Shown: positions 46,461 to 57,409 of the stretch, one piece after another
Layout of the letters: each line of letters begins with the position of its first letter
How positions within the stretch are numbered: the stretch's first letter is position 1
Source of the DNA: Crocodylus rhombifer
Lineage: Eukaryota; Chordata; Crocodylia; Crocodylidae
Length of the DNA: 64,000 nucleotides
Direction of reading: 5' to 3'
NCBI GenBank assembly: GCA_038503035.1
Contig: JAVSML010024583.1
Location: 1-64,000, forward strand
Made by a program: the position numbers and the translations under genes
The notes under the pieces: generated by a model
What the model saw: the letters and a program-made list of their open reading frames with translations, nothing else
The model's database searches: none
What the model was told of the DNA's origin: nothing

Positions 46461-47988
46461 GTGAAGTGGGGCCCCTTCCCCTTCCCCTGCCCCTTCCCCT
46501 GCCAGGCCGTCGGCGGCGCGGAGCGTCCCCTGGGAGGCCTTGTCACCCCTCCCCACCCCCAACCGCTGTTTCCGTATTTCCTCACTGATCTGCGCACCCC
46601 AATGTCTACCAGCTGGGGGGGGTTAAGGTGCGCGTTGCACTCAAGAAAATACGGTAGGAGCAGTGCTGCTGCATGCAGACCCCTGGGGTGCCTTGAAGCA
46701 CCCCTCCAACCCCTTTGAGCCCCAGGAGTAACCCAGAGCCTGCAAAGAGGCCCCTGCCTGAGCCCTTTGCACCAAAAAACCTGACTCCGTTGCTTTTCTG
46801 TGGGCCTGGAAAGAGTGAACAGCCAACATTTTCAAGCTTGAGCAGTAAACAAGCAAGCAGTAAAAGACCTTGACCACTGTGTCCTGCCCCAGGTCAGATC
46901 CCCACTTGTGTCTGCTCCCAGGTGTCCGGCAGCACCAAGCTGACGTTGAGCTGGAGTTGTTTGTTCTAAATTATGTGGAGTTTTATTATAATTTACTTCT
47001 AATTAATTTCTATATATTATTATCACTAACTTTTATGTATTATAGCTATTTTTTTAATGCAACACACAAATCAGAAGTATGTGTATAGCAACTCTCTGTG
47101 CAAGTCTGAATAACATACACATCTGTCACAAACACTAAGGAAGGGGGAAAAGGAAGAAGGAGGCGCAGAAGAAGAGGGGAGGGTACACGAGGGGTGATAA
47201 TTTAATGACCAAAGTATTGTAAGAACTATTTTGAAATTGCACCAAATGTTTTGAAGCAGTGAAGCCTTCTAACCTTGACTTTCCAAAGATGCCAGCTGTG
47301 CCATCTCATTCTACTAGATTTCATTGGGTGCATTTTTTAAGACTTGATATTGTTTTGTTTTTAAAACTGCTGCCTGATCATTTCATCATGTGCCCCGCTA
47401 CTGCTTGGACTGTGAGGCATCATAGTGAATAGCAGTTCCTTAGTGACTTTTCCTGGACCGTTCATTATTTTATAGACCTCAGTTGTCAGCTCCAAGCAGA
47501 AGAGTCCTGAGCCCTTTTGTCTCTCTTTGTATGAGAGCTGTCCCATACCTCTGGTCATCACTGATACCTTTCTTTATACATTTTCTTAGTTCTGTTATGT
47601 ACTTATTGAGATGGGGTAATTGTAACCTTTGATTTATACACTGTATTTTCTTCCATGCTTCATGCCCCAGAGCAAGATAAATGCACACCTTGTTTTTTAA
47701 CAAGGGAAAAAAATCTTTTCTTGAAAAGGCTAATAAATAACAGCAAGTAACTAAGTAGCAGCAGCTAGGAAACCCAGTGAGCTCACTGTGCTGCTCCTGG
47801 CAGAGCATGTTCACTGTTACTTTTATTTCCCCCCAACCTTGCAGAGGCTTATGATCAAGCATCCTGGTTTTCTCTGTTTAAAAATCACAAATTCTCTGAT
47901 AAATCACAAATTCTCTGATTTAAAACCCCAAAATCCATGTTCTTCCATGATTAAAATGAAATGCACATGTACACACGTGTGCACGCGC

Positions 47989-48007
47989 ACACACACACAC
48001 ACACACA
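47989..48007. repeat. (CA)n microsatellite
   Basis: About nine CA units preceded by imperfect CACGTGTGCACGCG sequence. Confidence 0.9.
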
Positions 48008-48219
48008 TACGAAGGACCTGACTGCCACGTGTACATGGTGCCCTCTGCCCCGATTGCCATCCTCCTGCTCCCTGCAGCCCCTTGCACACTAGAACTTGGC
48101 CAGCCTGCAAATGGAAACCCACGATTTCCTGTGCTTTTTTCCTCTAAGGGGGAAACGCTGCACACTGTCTGGCAGCTAGGGTCACTGGGGCTGAGCGGTG
48201 CCAGCCTCTGGCTGGCAGG

Positions 48220-48795
48220 TGGAGCTGCCTCAGTTCCCAGACAGCGTGCAGCACCCTGTCAAGCCATGCTGCACCCATATGATGTGACAGTTGCCACGCA
48301 GGTGCCAAGGGGGGCGTGCAATCTCCACTTCTTCCCACTGCCCCAAGCTGCACGGGAGGGCTCAGGTGCTGCAACTGGTGAGTGCAGGGTTTTGTTTTGT
48401 TTAGTTTTTTAAAGGGCTGGGGTTAGGCAGAAGGTAGGGCTGGGCAGGTCAGCCATGGGGGCTTCTCCCACAGCTCCCTCTGCCGGGACAGAGGCAGGCA
48501 CAGACAGAGGAGCCATGGGAGAATCTCCCATGGCTGACCTGCCTGGCCCCATCCTCTGCTGAGTCCCAGCCTAGTCCTGGCACTTTAAAAAAAAAAAAAA
48601 AAAGCCCCACACTCACTGATACAGCAGCAGCGATCAGGGCCTCTTGGGGCTCATGGCAGAGTCCCCCCACGCGGTGTGGGCAAGTGGGGGGCAGCGGGGA
48701 TCACCCTGCTTGACACCCACACGGCAGCTGTCGCATTACACAGGTGCAGTGCGGTTCAGCAGGATGCTGCACGCTGTCTGGGAGCTGGGCATGTC
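48220..48795. repeat. Foldback repeat (family X with both arms)
   Basis: The left arm (CAGACAGCGTGCAGCACCCT at 48238, CTGGTGAGTGCAGGG near 48375, a T-run with TTAAAGGG near 48405, CAGGTCAGCCATGGGGG near 48448) returns reversed in the right arm (CCCATGGCTGACCTG near 48525, the CACTTTAAA(A)n run near 48580, CCCCACACTCACTGA near 48604, GATGCTGCACGCTGTCTGGG near 48763). The whole would fold into a hairpin of roughly 250 bases per arm. Family X copies at 19.5 and 51.5 kb carry one arm only. Confidence 0.75.
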
Positions 48796-48993
48796 TTTGG
48801 GCACCAAGAGACGGACTGTCAAGCTGATGCACTGTGAAACTATTTAAGACTTTTTGTATAGTCTTACATCTGGGATGATAAATTATTAGATTTCCATTAA
48901 ATATGGTTTAAAAAGCCAAAGTTCCTACCCTCTTATTTCCTCCACTATCTTAAAAAGGTTTCTAAAGGGAAAGATAATTGTATGCTTTGCTGC
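48789..48993 (+). repeat. 205-bp inverted repeat, left arm
   Basis: From GCATGTCTTTGGGCACCAAG to ATTGTATGCTTTGCTGC. The reverse complement, with only about a dozen differences, stands at 51743-51947. The arms contain no recognised transposon terminus and are separated by 2,749 bases. Each arm has a family X repeat directly to its left. Confidence 0.92.
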
Positions 48994-49197
48994 AACATAT
49001 TTTATTAAAGCATATTAAAAGGCTCATTTAAGCTCAGTGTATAAAATGTGTTTAAGGGTCCCACAGCATCTCTGAGACAACTAATTATTGCAACACTCTT
49101 ATTTATAGCAACACTGCTCCTTCACCATTCTGAGATTCTTTGTACTAGAAAGCCCTGAAACATGAACGGGGAGTCTTAGGCCCCTGGGACATATGCT

Positions 49198-49322
49198 ATT
49201 TAATGGTGCAATGGCATCTGATCCCTGATCCCAACAATTACGTCTCTTGCCATGCCACAGATACATGGCAGGAGATGCAGCTGGTGAGATCAGGGATCAG
49301 ATCCCAGTTGTGCCATTAATAC
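49198..49322. repeat. Imperfect hairpin, about 33-bp arms
   Basis: TTTAATGGTGCAATGGCATC then TGATCCCTGATC (49198-49230) pairs with GATCAGGGATCAGATCCCAG then TTGTGCCATTAAT (49288-49321). An inner stem, CTCTTGCCATG with CATGGCAGGAG, is nested inside. This looks like a small foldback or MITE relic. Confidence 0.75.
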
Positions 49323-51235
49323 TTGCAAGGGCAAGGGTCATAATTCTGGGCTCCTGCACTGGCAAGCTGAAAGAGGAGTGCTGGCAGGTCCAGTTGGGTG
49401 GACAATTGCCTGTTAGCTGGCCCCCGAGCTCCTCCAGGAGACTCAAACCAGGTCTTGTGCTGTCCGGAGCCTGGACCAACAGTCAGCTCAAACCAGAGCT
49501 CGTTTGAATCCCCAGTGTAGTCCGGGGGCCTGGAACTGACAATCAGTTGATTGTTGGCCTCTGTTGGGACAGTCCTGATTTGAGATAAGGGCTGTACAGG
49601 CCAGGCTGAAAATCATCAGTTTGCCAAAACCCCATGCTTGACAGCTTGATTCAGAGAGGTGATAGCCAAAAGGCTTTCCCTGTTGAGAGCTTTAAACCTT
49701 GCAGGGAACTTCTGATCCCCTATGCCCAGCAACCCAGCCAGAGGTGCCAGGTGTGGGGTTTGAAGTCCCCAGCAGGGAAGTTGCTTCAGTGGCACTCTTT
49801 AAAGCTACCTATGTACTGAGACACACAGTTCAGGGTACAGGTAGTTGGGGAGCTTCGAAGCTCCCAGCTGCCCATGCCCCACACCATAAAACAGTGCCTG
49901 CAACTGTGGAGTGGAGCTCCCAGCTCCCCAGCTGCCACTTCCATGGGTACCCCAGGAAATTTAAAGCAAGCATGCAGCAGGGACTCCCAGCTGTATGCCT
50001 GCTTTTTAAAGGTCCGTGGTGCAGTGAAGGGAGATGTTCTCTGATGTTAGGCTCATGATGCTCCTCTCCAACTCTCCCACATGCCTTCAGGAATTGGATG
50101 GGAGGCTGGGTTCAGGACCTGATGCTGCTCCCAGCACAAACCTACTGACTGGGTAGGGGGTGGCTGTGTCCTGGACCCTGGAGAGACCCTACGCCAGATC
50201 TCTACTCCCTGCTCATCACTGGGATTGGTCATGGGTCAGCCCCAACATGCATGTTCAATTTAAGGCATGATACAAATGAGCCACAAAGACATTATATGTG
50301 TGAAATAATCTTTGTGGCTCGTATAAACTGTATTATTGCTTCATAAATTGCCTTGAATGTGTGGTCAGATTACTGTGTAAGGTGAAATTAACACCTTAAT
50401 TTCACTTAAATGTAATGTGTCAGGGCCCTTAGCCTTGCTGTTAGATGTTTCTGTTAAATGTTAAGCTATGATGTTCAGGTGTTCCTTTATTTAAAAAAAA
50501 ATAATTGATATTTTGGCATCTTCAAGCTGAAATAATTACTTACTTTTAAACCAGCCTTCATAGGAAGAGTTAATTGAATTAATACTTAATAACTTTTCAA
50601 ATACAATTTAAAATAAAATTATGGTACAACCATCTGGCAGAGCAGTTCTGAACAGACAAGAAAATTCAATTTAGAAACACAAGTTCAGACTTCCAAAGCA
50701 GTGCAGGGAATTTAGTCAGACACCTCAGAATGAATGGAAATATGTGGGTAAATCCCCTATACTGCTCCACAAATTCAGCTTATGAACATAATGTATCCTA
50801 TAGCAGGCTTTTACCAGTGACAGGCTATTCATTGCTTGCGACCTGCTTGCCTTCCCCTTTGCTGGAGGATTCCCTCCCCACTATTGCCCTGAGGTGTTGC
50901 CAGCAGAAGTGTAACTGGTAAAATCTGCATCCTGGCTATTGTGGATGGTTGCATCTCAGGAGCCTCTGCCTTATGCCTTACCACCCCTCCAATCCCCAGG
51001 GGAGATGCTGCTGCAGGAGATGTCAGTGTGGCCAGCAGGAGTCACTGAGTATAAGGAGCCACTTCTCACACACCCCTGTTCCTGGCAGCAATGGGCAAGT
51101 GAGAAAGACAGTGGCTGCAGAGGGGGTGCTATGTTAATTTTCTTGAAGCTGGGGGCAGGTAGAGTCAGGTTGGAGTTAGAGCTGCAGCAGCCACCTCCCG
51201 CTTGTATCTGAACCCAAAAGTGAGGTGTTTTTTAG

Positions 51236-51742
51236 GGCTGTGTGAAATGGCTATGTTTTGTTTCGGTTTTGGATTTGGCCGTTTTGGAGGGACAATGATT
51301 CGTTTCAGTGTTTTGGATCACTGTTCCGTTTCAATTCGGCCAAATCTGTTTCGGAGTTTCAATGCAGATTCAGAGATTCTGATCAGCTGGGGAGAGGCAT
51401 GCGCAGCCAGGTGGCTGCAGGTTCTCCCGCGACTCTTCTGGCTGTGCTTGCCTCTCCCTGTGTGAGGGGAGCTGCGGGAGAAGCCCCCATGGCTGCCCTG
51501 TCCACCCCATTCCCCGCCTGGCTCCAGCACTTTAAAAAAAAATAAGCCCCACACTCACCAGATGTAGCAGTGGCAATCAAGGGCTTTGGGGGCTTGTAGC
51601 AGAGCGCCCCCCGTACAGTGCGGGGCAGCATGGATCACCCGCACCAGCACCCGACCAGCAGCTGCCCTGTAGCGCAGGTGCAGCGCAGCTCAGCAGGGCA
51701 CTGCGCTCAGTCTGGGAGCTGGGGCTGCTGGGCCTGAGTGGT
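51236..51742 (+). repeat. Family X repeat, single-arm copy
   Basis: Starts AGGGCTGTGTGAAATGGC at about 51234, passes an AT-rich part with TTTCGG and TTCGGCC words, then CCCCCATGGCTGCCC, the CACTTTAAAA run and CCCCACACTCACC, ending with GTCTGGGAGCTGGGG near 51725, the same end as the foldback at 48795. This gives the best view of the family's full length, about 500 bases. Confidence 0.6.
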
Positions 51743-51947
51743 GCAGCAAAGCATACAATTATCTTTCCCTTTAGAAACCGTTTTAGGATAGTGGAGGAAA
51801 TAAGAGGATTGGAACTTTGGCTTTTTAAATCATATTTAACGGAAATCTAATAATTTATCATCCCAGATGTAAGACTATACAAAAAGTCTTAAATAGCTTC
51901 ACAGTGCCTCAGCTGAACAGTCTGTCTCTTGGTGCCCAAATACATGC
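51743..51947 (-). repeat. 205-bp inverted repeat, right arm
   Basis: Reverse complement of 48789-48993 at both ends and throughout. Left flank is a family X repeat and the right flank is plain AT-rich sequence. The two arms look like the same former segment duplicated in opposite direction. Confidence 0.92.
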
Positions 51948-53391
51948 ATTAAAACAAAGCATCCCACAATATTGTAAACCTTGACTCTCTAAAACAGACC
52001 ATTGTGCTATATAAGATTTTTAGTAAGCCTTTGCTTGACTTGCAGAACAAAATAGACTGGTGCCTGTTATCTAGAAAGTAGCTGCAAAAGGCTGGAAGAA
52101 GGAGATGAGGCATCAGGATAACAGTTTAATCCCCTTCAATGACTAGTGGATATGCATTAGTCAAAGATTATCTTCATGATCCTTTGAATATATATAAAAG
52201 AAATGATATTTGTAACGGTGCGAAAATACAGCCTCACAGTGACGTGACATGTATTACAACATTGTCTTGTAGACCTCTTCCATGTCATGTTTGCTGTCCT
52301 TGTTCTGGGAAGTTTCATGTAGTTGATAGTACATTAGTAACTGGAGCAATAGTGAACCAAAGTTATGGTTCATGGAAGGAAGGTTAAAAAAAGCAGAAGA
52401 AAGAGAATATCTGTGAGGGGGAAGGATGTAGTTCAGGGTAATGAGCATAAAGAGGATAAAAGAATATGAGGGAAGCAGGGAGACCTCTTAAGAATGAAGT
52501 GAAGGAACAGCAGCAGCATAGGAAAAGAGTAAGTTATTTTCAGTCACTTCCCTGATCACAACTATACAGGCTACAATAATATCTTCTTCTGTTAATACTG
52601 GTTAAAAGTTAGCCTAAAAAAACGCATAACTATGGCCTTACATGTCAGTAGAGAAGTGTTTAATGCATTGAACAAACACATGAAATATAAGAGGAGCCAG
52701 GGTTTCAGTATAAGGTCAAATAAAATGTTTTTATGCTAGTCTAATGGACATCTCCTGAGACTCTTTTAAACGCACCTTAATAGAACTGTAACGAATGTAT
52801 GCACGTTGCCTTCCATTAACAAAATGTCAATCTTAAGAAGTCAGTGATAGTGTCAAAACTAGATTTGCGTCATGACCACTTGAAGAAAATTCAGTGTCAC
52901 TTAAAGGGATACTAGCATTAAAAGAAGACCTAAGAAAAAAACTGCTTAGTGTATACTAATAACAACAGGAAGATTCAGAGTAAAAGTTGACTGTCAGATA
53001 TGGTGAGGAAGAAGGTGATGTGAAGAAATCATTATTAGAGTGATATACTAAGTGATGTGCCCAAGTGATGTGCCTATAAGGGCAATTTGATACTCTGTTT
53101 GTACAGAGTATTCAAAAAAATATTTACAGCTGAATGGGCAGTTAGAGTATTTCACTCTGTCTTCAGGCCATGTATTCTGGCAGCAGTGCAAGCTTCTCTT
53201 TGCCAGTGTGTTTAATCCATGTCTAGAAGGGTTTTATTTAGTAAATTCTGATGTTAGATAAAGAAACTAAAAGGACATCTCTAGCATTAGGTTAAGTGTT
53301 ATTTCCTTATTTCTTGGCCTTTCTTCTAAGACTGCAGAGTATGGTTCCATTTTGTGGATATTTGTTTAGTTTAGATGTGGTCCAAGAATAC

Positions 53392-54920
53392 TAGAGGTGC
53401 ACTAATATATCAGTCACATGTCAGATCACCAATAAAAGGAAAATCAACATTATTGGCTATCGGCTTCTTTTGGCCAGTGTAACTGATAATGTCACCAATA
53501 AATGCAAGGTGCATGTGCACAGCCTCAAGCATGCATGCGGTCAGAAATGCAGCCAGGCAGCTTGGAGAGCAGTTCCGTGCAGGTAAGTCTGTGGAGGGGA
53601 AGGGATCTGGGGGAGGGAGTGGGGCAGCGGCAGGCTCTGCCCAGGCAGGAGCAGGTGCTACCCAGCCAGGGCAGTCAGTGGGACACTGGACCCAGGAGTG
53701 GGATGGAGCCATGGGTGGCTCATCCAGGGGGCGTGTGGGATGGGGAGGAGGGGTGGCTCCCTACTGCTGTATGCACCCCCAGTGCACTCCCCCTGGATTT
53801 GTGCATGGGGTGGAGGTGGGCTGCCTGATGTGGGCTCAGGGCAAGGGGCAAGCCAGCCTCTTTCTTGTGGGGAGGCTGGGCTGGGACTAGGCTTGGAGCG
53901 GGCGGGAGAAGGACAGGATCAGCTGCATGGGTTGGGCAGTGGCAGCGCTTGGAGGGGTAGCTATGGGGGGGCTAAAGCAGATTTTGGGGTGGCTGTAACC
54001 CCCCCAAGCTCCCTCTGGTGCCACCCCTGCTTGGGGCACTCTGCTACCATTTCCTCAGGAGCCCCACACTGTGAGGCCAGCAGTGGACGTGGCTGGCATA
54101 GGGTTTCCGAGGGAAAGACAGGAGAGTGGAGTGCCCTGAGCAGGGGCAGCACTGAGGGGTTTTGGGGGACTAAGTCCACCCCAAAATCTGCTTTAGCCCC
54201 TCCCCCCATAGCCACTCCTCCCAGCACCGCTACCACCCCCCACCTTGTGCAGCGGAACCCACCCTGCTCCTGCCCACTCCAAGCCCAGCCTTGGGCCAAC
54301 CCAGTTAGTGGGACATCAGCCTGGGAGCAGGGCAGAGCCACGGGCGGCTCATCCAGGGGGCATATGGGGTGGGGAGGGACGGATGGCTCCCCACTGCTGC
54401 ATGCACCCCCGGGGGGGGGGCATGTGCACTTCCCCTGGATTTTTGCACCAGGAAGAGCCTGGTGCCACCCCTGGCCCTGAGCCCACAGCGGGGAGCCCAC
54501 CTCCGTTGCATGCACAGATCTGGTGGGGACACATGCCCCCCACATGCTTTCCCTGGGGGTGCACTCAGCAGCAGGGAGCTGCAGCCCCTCCTCAGCCTCC
54601 CCACGCCCCCTGGGCAAGCTGCCCTTGGCTCTGTCTTGTGCCCCTTTCTGGAGTGCCATTGACCACCCTGGCTGGGCAGTGCCTGCCCCTGCCCCACTCT
54701 CTCCTTCACTGTGGGGGCCTTGATTTGCCCCCCTCCCCCACATCTGTTCCCTCCCCCACGCCCCTTCCCTTTCACAGACTTACCTGCAGAGCTCTGCTCT
54801 CCAAACTGCCCAGCTGTATTCCTGTAAATCAGCTATTGAATCAGTATTGGCCAATATGGCTAGTTAACAAATAATCGGCTATCGGTATCAGCCAAGAAAA
54901 TCTTGATCAGTGCACCCCTA
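53392..54920. mobile_element. hAT transposon, non-autonomous, 1,529 bp, with perfect 8-bp target duplication
   Basis: The ends are TAGAGGTGCACTAATATATC and, reversed, TAGGGGTGCACTGATCAAG. AAGAATAC occurs at 53384-53391 and 54921-54928. Inside is a GC-rich body made of two large arms in inverted orientation: GGAGAGCAG/AGGTAAGTCTGTG near 53563-53595 against 54775-54805, and GGGGCTAAAGCAGATTTTGG near 53967 against 54180-54200. A further direct copy (GGCTCATCCAGGGGGC at 53716 and 54345) lies in the right arm. Frames of 200-260 codons in the body are GC-rich artefacts, not a transposase. Confidence 0.93.
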
Positions 54921-54928
54921 AAGAATAC

Positions 54929-55557
54929 CAACTAGTCATTTGAAGTCTACCAGATGTGTATCGCTTTGTTAAGGAGTTTGATCATTGTTAACGTGCAGTA
55001 TTTGAACAAGTTACTGTGAGAAATGGAATATGAAACCCATAAAAATCCCATAGAACTTTTAAGTTGAAGTATATGAGAAGATTTTGCTTACAGATGAGCT
55101 ACGGGACTGGATGACTCAAGAGATTGATATTGGCCAATGCAACCTATGAGTTCTTGGTAATAAACTTGATGTTACGTTATGACAGCTGCTACAAGTAATC
55201 TTCCTTTTCATTCTGTAAAATAGTAGCATTGCCATATTTCAAAGATACCTATTCCTGCTCCAAGTTTATCTGTTCAATCCATTCCTGTGGCTTTATATAT
55301 CAAAAATTTCTTTTACTTATTACCATGGATTCTGAGTGCTCATTGTCAAGAGAGAGAGAAAAACATCTCCTGTTGTACTGTCTGGTCTCTGAGCTTGTAC
55401 ATGTATGCACAAAGGCATTTTAAAATCAAACCAGTCTTTCGACAGGGCTATCATTGGAAGCACAATATATTCTCTGGTTCTTATTGTTTCCTATTAATTG
55501 GATTCCCAAGACCCATTATTTTTAGTTAATAGGATGTCTCTATCTCTTGTTTAAAAG
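54929..55557. other. Non-coding, end of XRCC2 intron 1
   Basis: AT-rich single-copy sequence leading to the splice acceptor. No other feature recognised. Confidence 0.5.
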
Positions 55558-55639
55558 CTACTTGCACGACTGGAGGGCAGAAGTTCTCTGAGAAATCTTG
55601 AGCCTTATCTGTTTGCTGATGAAGGATTTCCCATGCATG
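55558..55639 (+). CDS. XRCC2: XRCC2 exon 2 (82 bp)
   Basis: It encodes [20 protein letters not shown] followed by DEGFPMH and the first base of a Gly codon, with an acceptor ending TTTAAAAG and donor GTAAAA. The human protein has [11 protein letters not shown] at the same residues (14-24) followed by a Glu/Pro...LFADE block, and human exon 2 is also 82 bp with a phase-1 end. Most residues are conserved and no frameshift or stop is present, so the gene looks functional here. The ATP-binding Walker A motif begins in exon 3, which must lie beyond 64000, so intron 2 is longer than 8.3 kb. Confidence 0.95.
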
Positions 55640-55859
55640 GTAAAATATATCTTTCTCTTATCTTTAAGAAATACTGCAGTAAAAAGTTAAGTGAGTTTTG
55701 GGGGAAAATGTTGTCTATTGGATTACCTTGAGCATGCAAATAGATATAAAATCCTAAATCCAGAGAAAACAGTTTTAATACTTAGGCTTCTGTAAACATC
55801 TGATTTAATATATTCTGATATTAGGTTAAGAGACAAGCTAGTTGACAAGTCTCCAGATG

Positions 55860-57106
55860 TAATTGTAGATGGCCCATCATCAGATAGATGTGCTTCTCAT
55901 GGGGTCTTGCAGAGACTGATTCTTGAACCAATGAGTTAGCATTTTTATAAAGCCTGGATGAAGCATAAAATCATGAATAAAGTTGACCGATTACTCAACT
56001 ATTAGGAGTTAGTAAAGAGGACAGGCCAATAATATTGAATATTTGGAATAGCTTGGCAAGCTGGGCACAAGTAATATGTGTGTTTAATACAGCTAGATGT
56101 AAGGTTATACATCTAGGGACAAAGGATACAGACTGTACTTAGAAGGTGGGCATCTGTCCTGAGAAACAGTGATTCCAAAAAAGATGGAGGTCAAAGGGGA
56201 CACTTAGCTGAACTTGAGGTCGCTCTGTAAAACTGTGCTCAAAAGGGTTAATATAGTGTTTGGGTGGATCAGCTGGAATTTTGTGTCCATGTAGACAAAT
56301 TGGGTTACCTCTGTGTTTGTCATGGGTGTAACTGCTCTTCAAATAGTGTGTCCAGTCCACAGTTCAAGCAGGATGTTGATAAACTGGAGAGGGTCGAGAG
56401 AGGAATTAGAGAAGATCCATAAGGATGATTAAACAATTGGAAAATCATGCATAAGAATGAAAAACTTATGGTGAACAATCTGCTTAGGTTTTTCAAAAGA
56501 AGGTTAAGGGGTAAATTTATTGTGGTCAAGAAATATCCATTTGGGAATCAGAAATTTGACAGTACAGCAAAAGCCGTGTTATCCAGCCCTTTAGCAACTG
56601 GAAAGCTCCACTAACCAGCATCTGTCAATACACATCTTCCTTCTGAGGGACGTGGCAAAAGCAAAACCAGAAGTCCCGCTTTGGTTGGTGTCTGCAAAGA
56701 GGGAAGCATTTGAAATGTAAATGTTTGCAGATGCTGTATTACCAGCAATTTCATGACTTAAAGCCCTGGTGCACCAAACGTGGCATATTTGATTAACCGG
56801 CATCCCCCATTCCTGGGGGATGCCAGATAACAGAGCTTTTACTGTATAAATAGCCCATCATTAAGGTGTAACAAGATGAAGCTAGGGATACAGACTAAAG
56901 ATGCAAGTTTTTAATAGGGTAATTAATTATTGGGACAATTTGCCAAGGATTATGATAGATTCTTCATCACTTGAAATGTTTAAATTGAGATTGAGTGTTT
57001 TTATAAAACACATCTTCCAGTTCAAACAAAAACTAATTCAGAAAAGTTGTCTGGCCTGTGTTATGCCAGAGATTGGTACAGGTGATCACAGTAGTCTTTT
57101 TTGATT
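55860..57106 (+). mobile_element. Ancient CR1/L3-like LINE remnant in XRCC2 intron 2
   Basis: Scattered RT-like pieces in the right order: the VLQRLILEPM block near 55910, a KVIHLGTKDT-like block near 56110, VDKLERV near 56370, and a C-terminal piece INYWDNLPRIMIDSSSLEMF then KLRLSVFIKHIF (56901-57104). Heavily mutated, and split by the MITE at 56565-56844. Subfamily assignment is uncertain, but it is clearly older than the other CR1 copies. Confidence 0.7.
56565..56844. mobile_element. Tigger/pogo-type MITE, 280 bp
   Basis: The ends are CAGCAAAAGCCGTGTTATCC and, reversed, CAGTAAAAGCTCTGTTATCT, with TA on both sides (56563-56564 and 56845-56846). Shares GCATCCCCCATTCCTGGGGG with the inverted sequence of 43069-43456, so the two belong to one family. 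It interrupts the old LINE. Confidence 0.88.
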
Positions 57107-57114
57107 ATATAATC

Positions 57115-57409
57115 CAGTGGTTGTCAACTGGGGGTACGCATATCCCTGGGGGTACTTTGAAAGGTCCTGGGGGTATGTGGGGGCGAGTGGAGATGGAGCA
57201 CTGCCACCCCGCACTGCTGCCTCATAGGAGCACGGCTGGGGTAGGGCGAGGGAAGGGCCGCACAGATGCTGTGCTGCTGCTGCTCCACCACTCTCCACTC
57301 CCCCACTCAGTGTCCAGCTGCGTGCCACCCTCCCCACTCCCGGGGGTGCACTTATTAAAAAGGGGGCTGCCAGGGGTACAGCTAGTTAAAAAAAGGTTGA
57401 AAGCCCCTG
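57115..57409. mobile_element. hAT MITE with 8-bp target duplication
   Basis: The ends are CAGTGGTTGTCAACTGGGGG and, reversed, CAGGGGCTTTCAACC. The flanks are ATATAATC (57107-57114) and ATATAATG (57410-57417), 7 of 8 identical. CTGGGGGTA is repeated three times near the left end. 295 bp, no coding capacity. Confidence 0.88.

Larger units (their letters stand above)
46100..46560 (+). promoter_or_regulatory. XRCC2: CpG-island promoter of XRCC2
   Basis: This is the only CpG-dense, GC-rich stretch of single-copy sequence in the window (for example CGCGTCGCTGGCCCCGCCCC near 46165 and CGCGCGTGCGCGGCC near 46325). It has no TATA box, carries GC boxes (CCCCGCCCCC at about 46190 and 46391), an NRF1 palindrome at 46276-46287 and a second NRF1-like site near 46367-46379 (GCGCCCATGCGCA). 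It lies immediately upstream of the first coding exon, which is usual for housekeeping DNA-repair genes. The transcription start cannot be placed from sequence alone. Confidence 0.85.
46461..55557 (+). other. XRCC2: XRCC2 intron 1 (9,097 bp)
   Basis: Bounded by donor GTGAAG and acceptor CTCTATCTCTTGTTTAAAAG. It holds the foldback repeat (48220-48795), the 205-bp inverted arms (48789 and 51743), a short hairpin (49198), a family X repeat (51236) and the hAT element (53392). The stretches 46561-48174, 49330-51235 and 51948-53383 show no genes. A (CA)n run is at 47989-48007. No CR1 is present in the intron. Confidence 0.8.

Noticed and set aside
53698..54743. Open frames of 200-260 codons on both strands
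   Set aside because: They lie in the GC-rich inverted-repeat body of a hAT element; low stop frequency explains them, and the residues are low-complexity Gly/Pro/Cys text.
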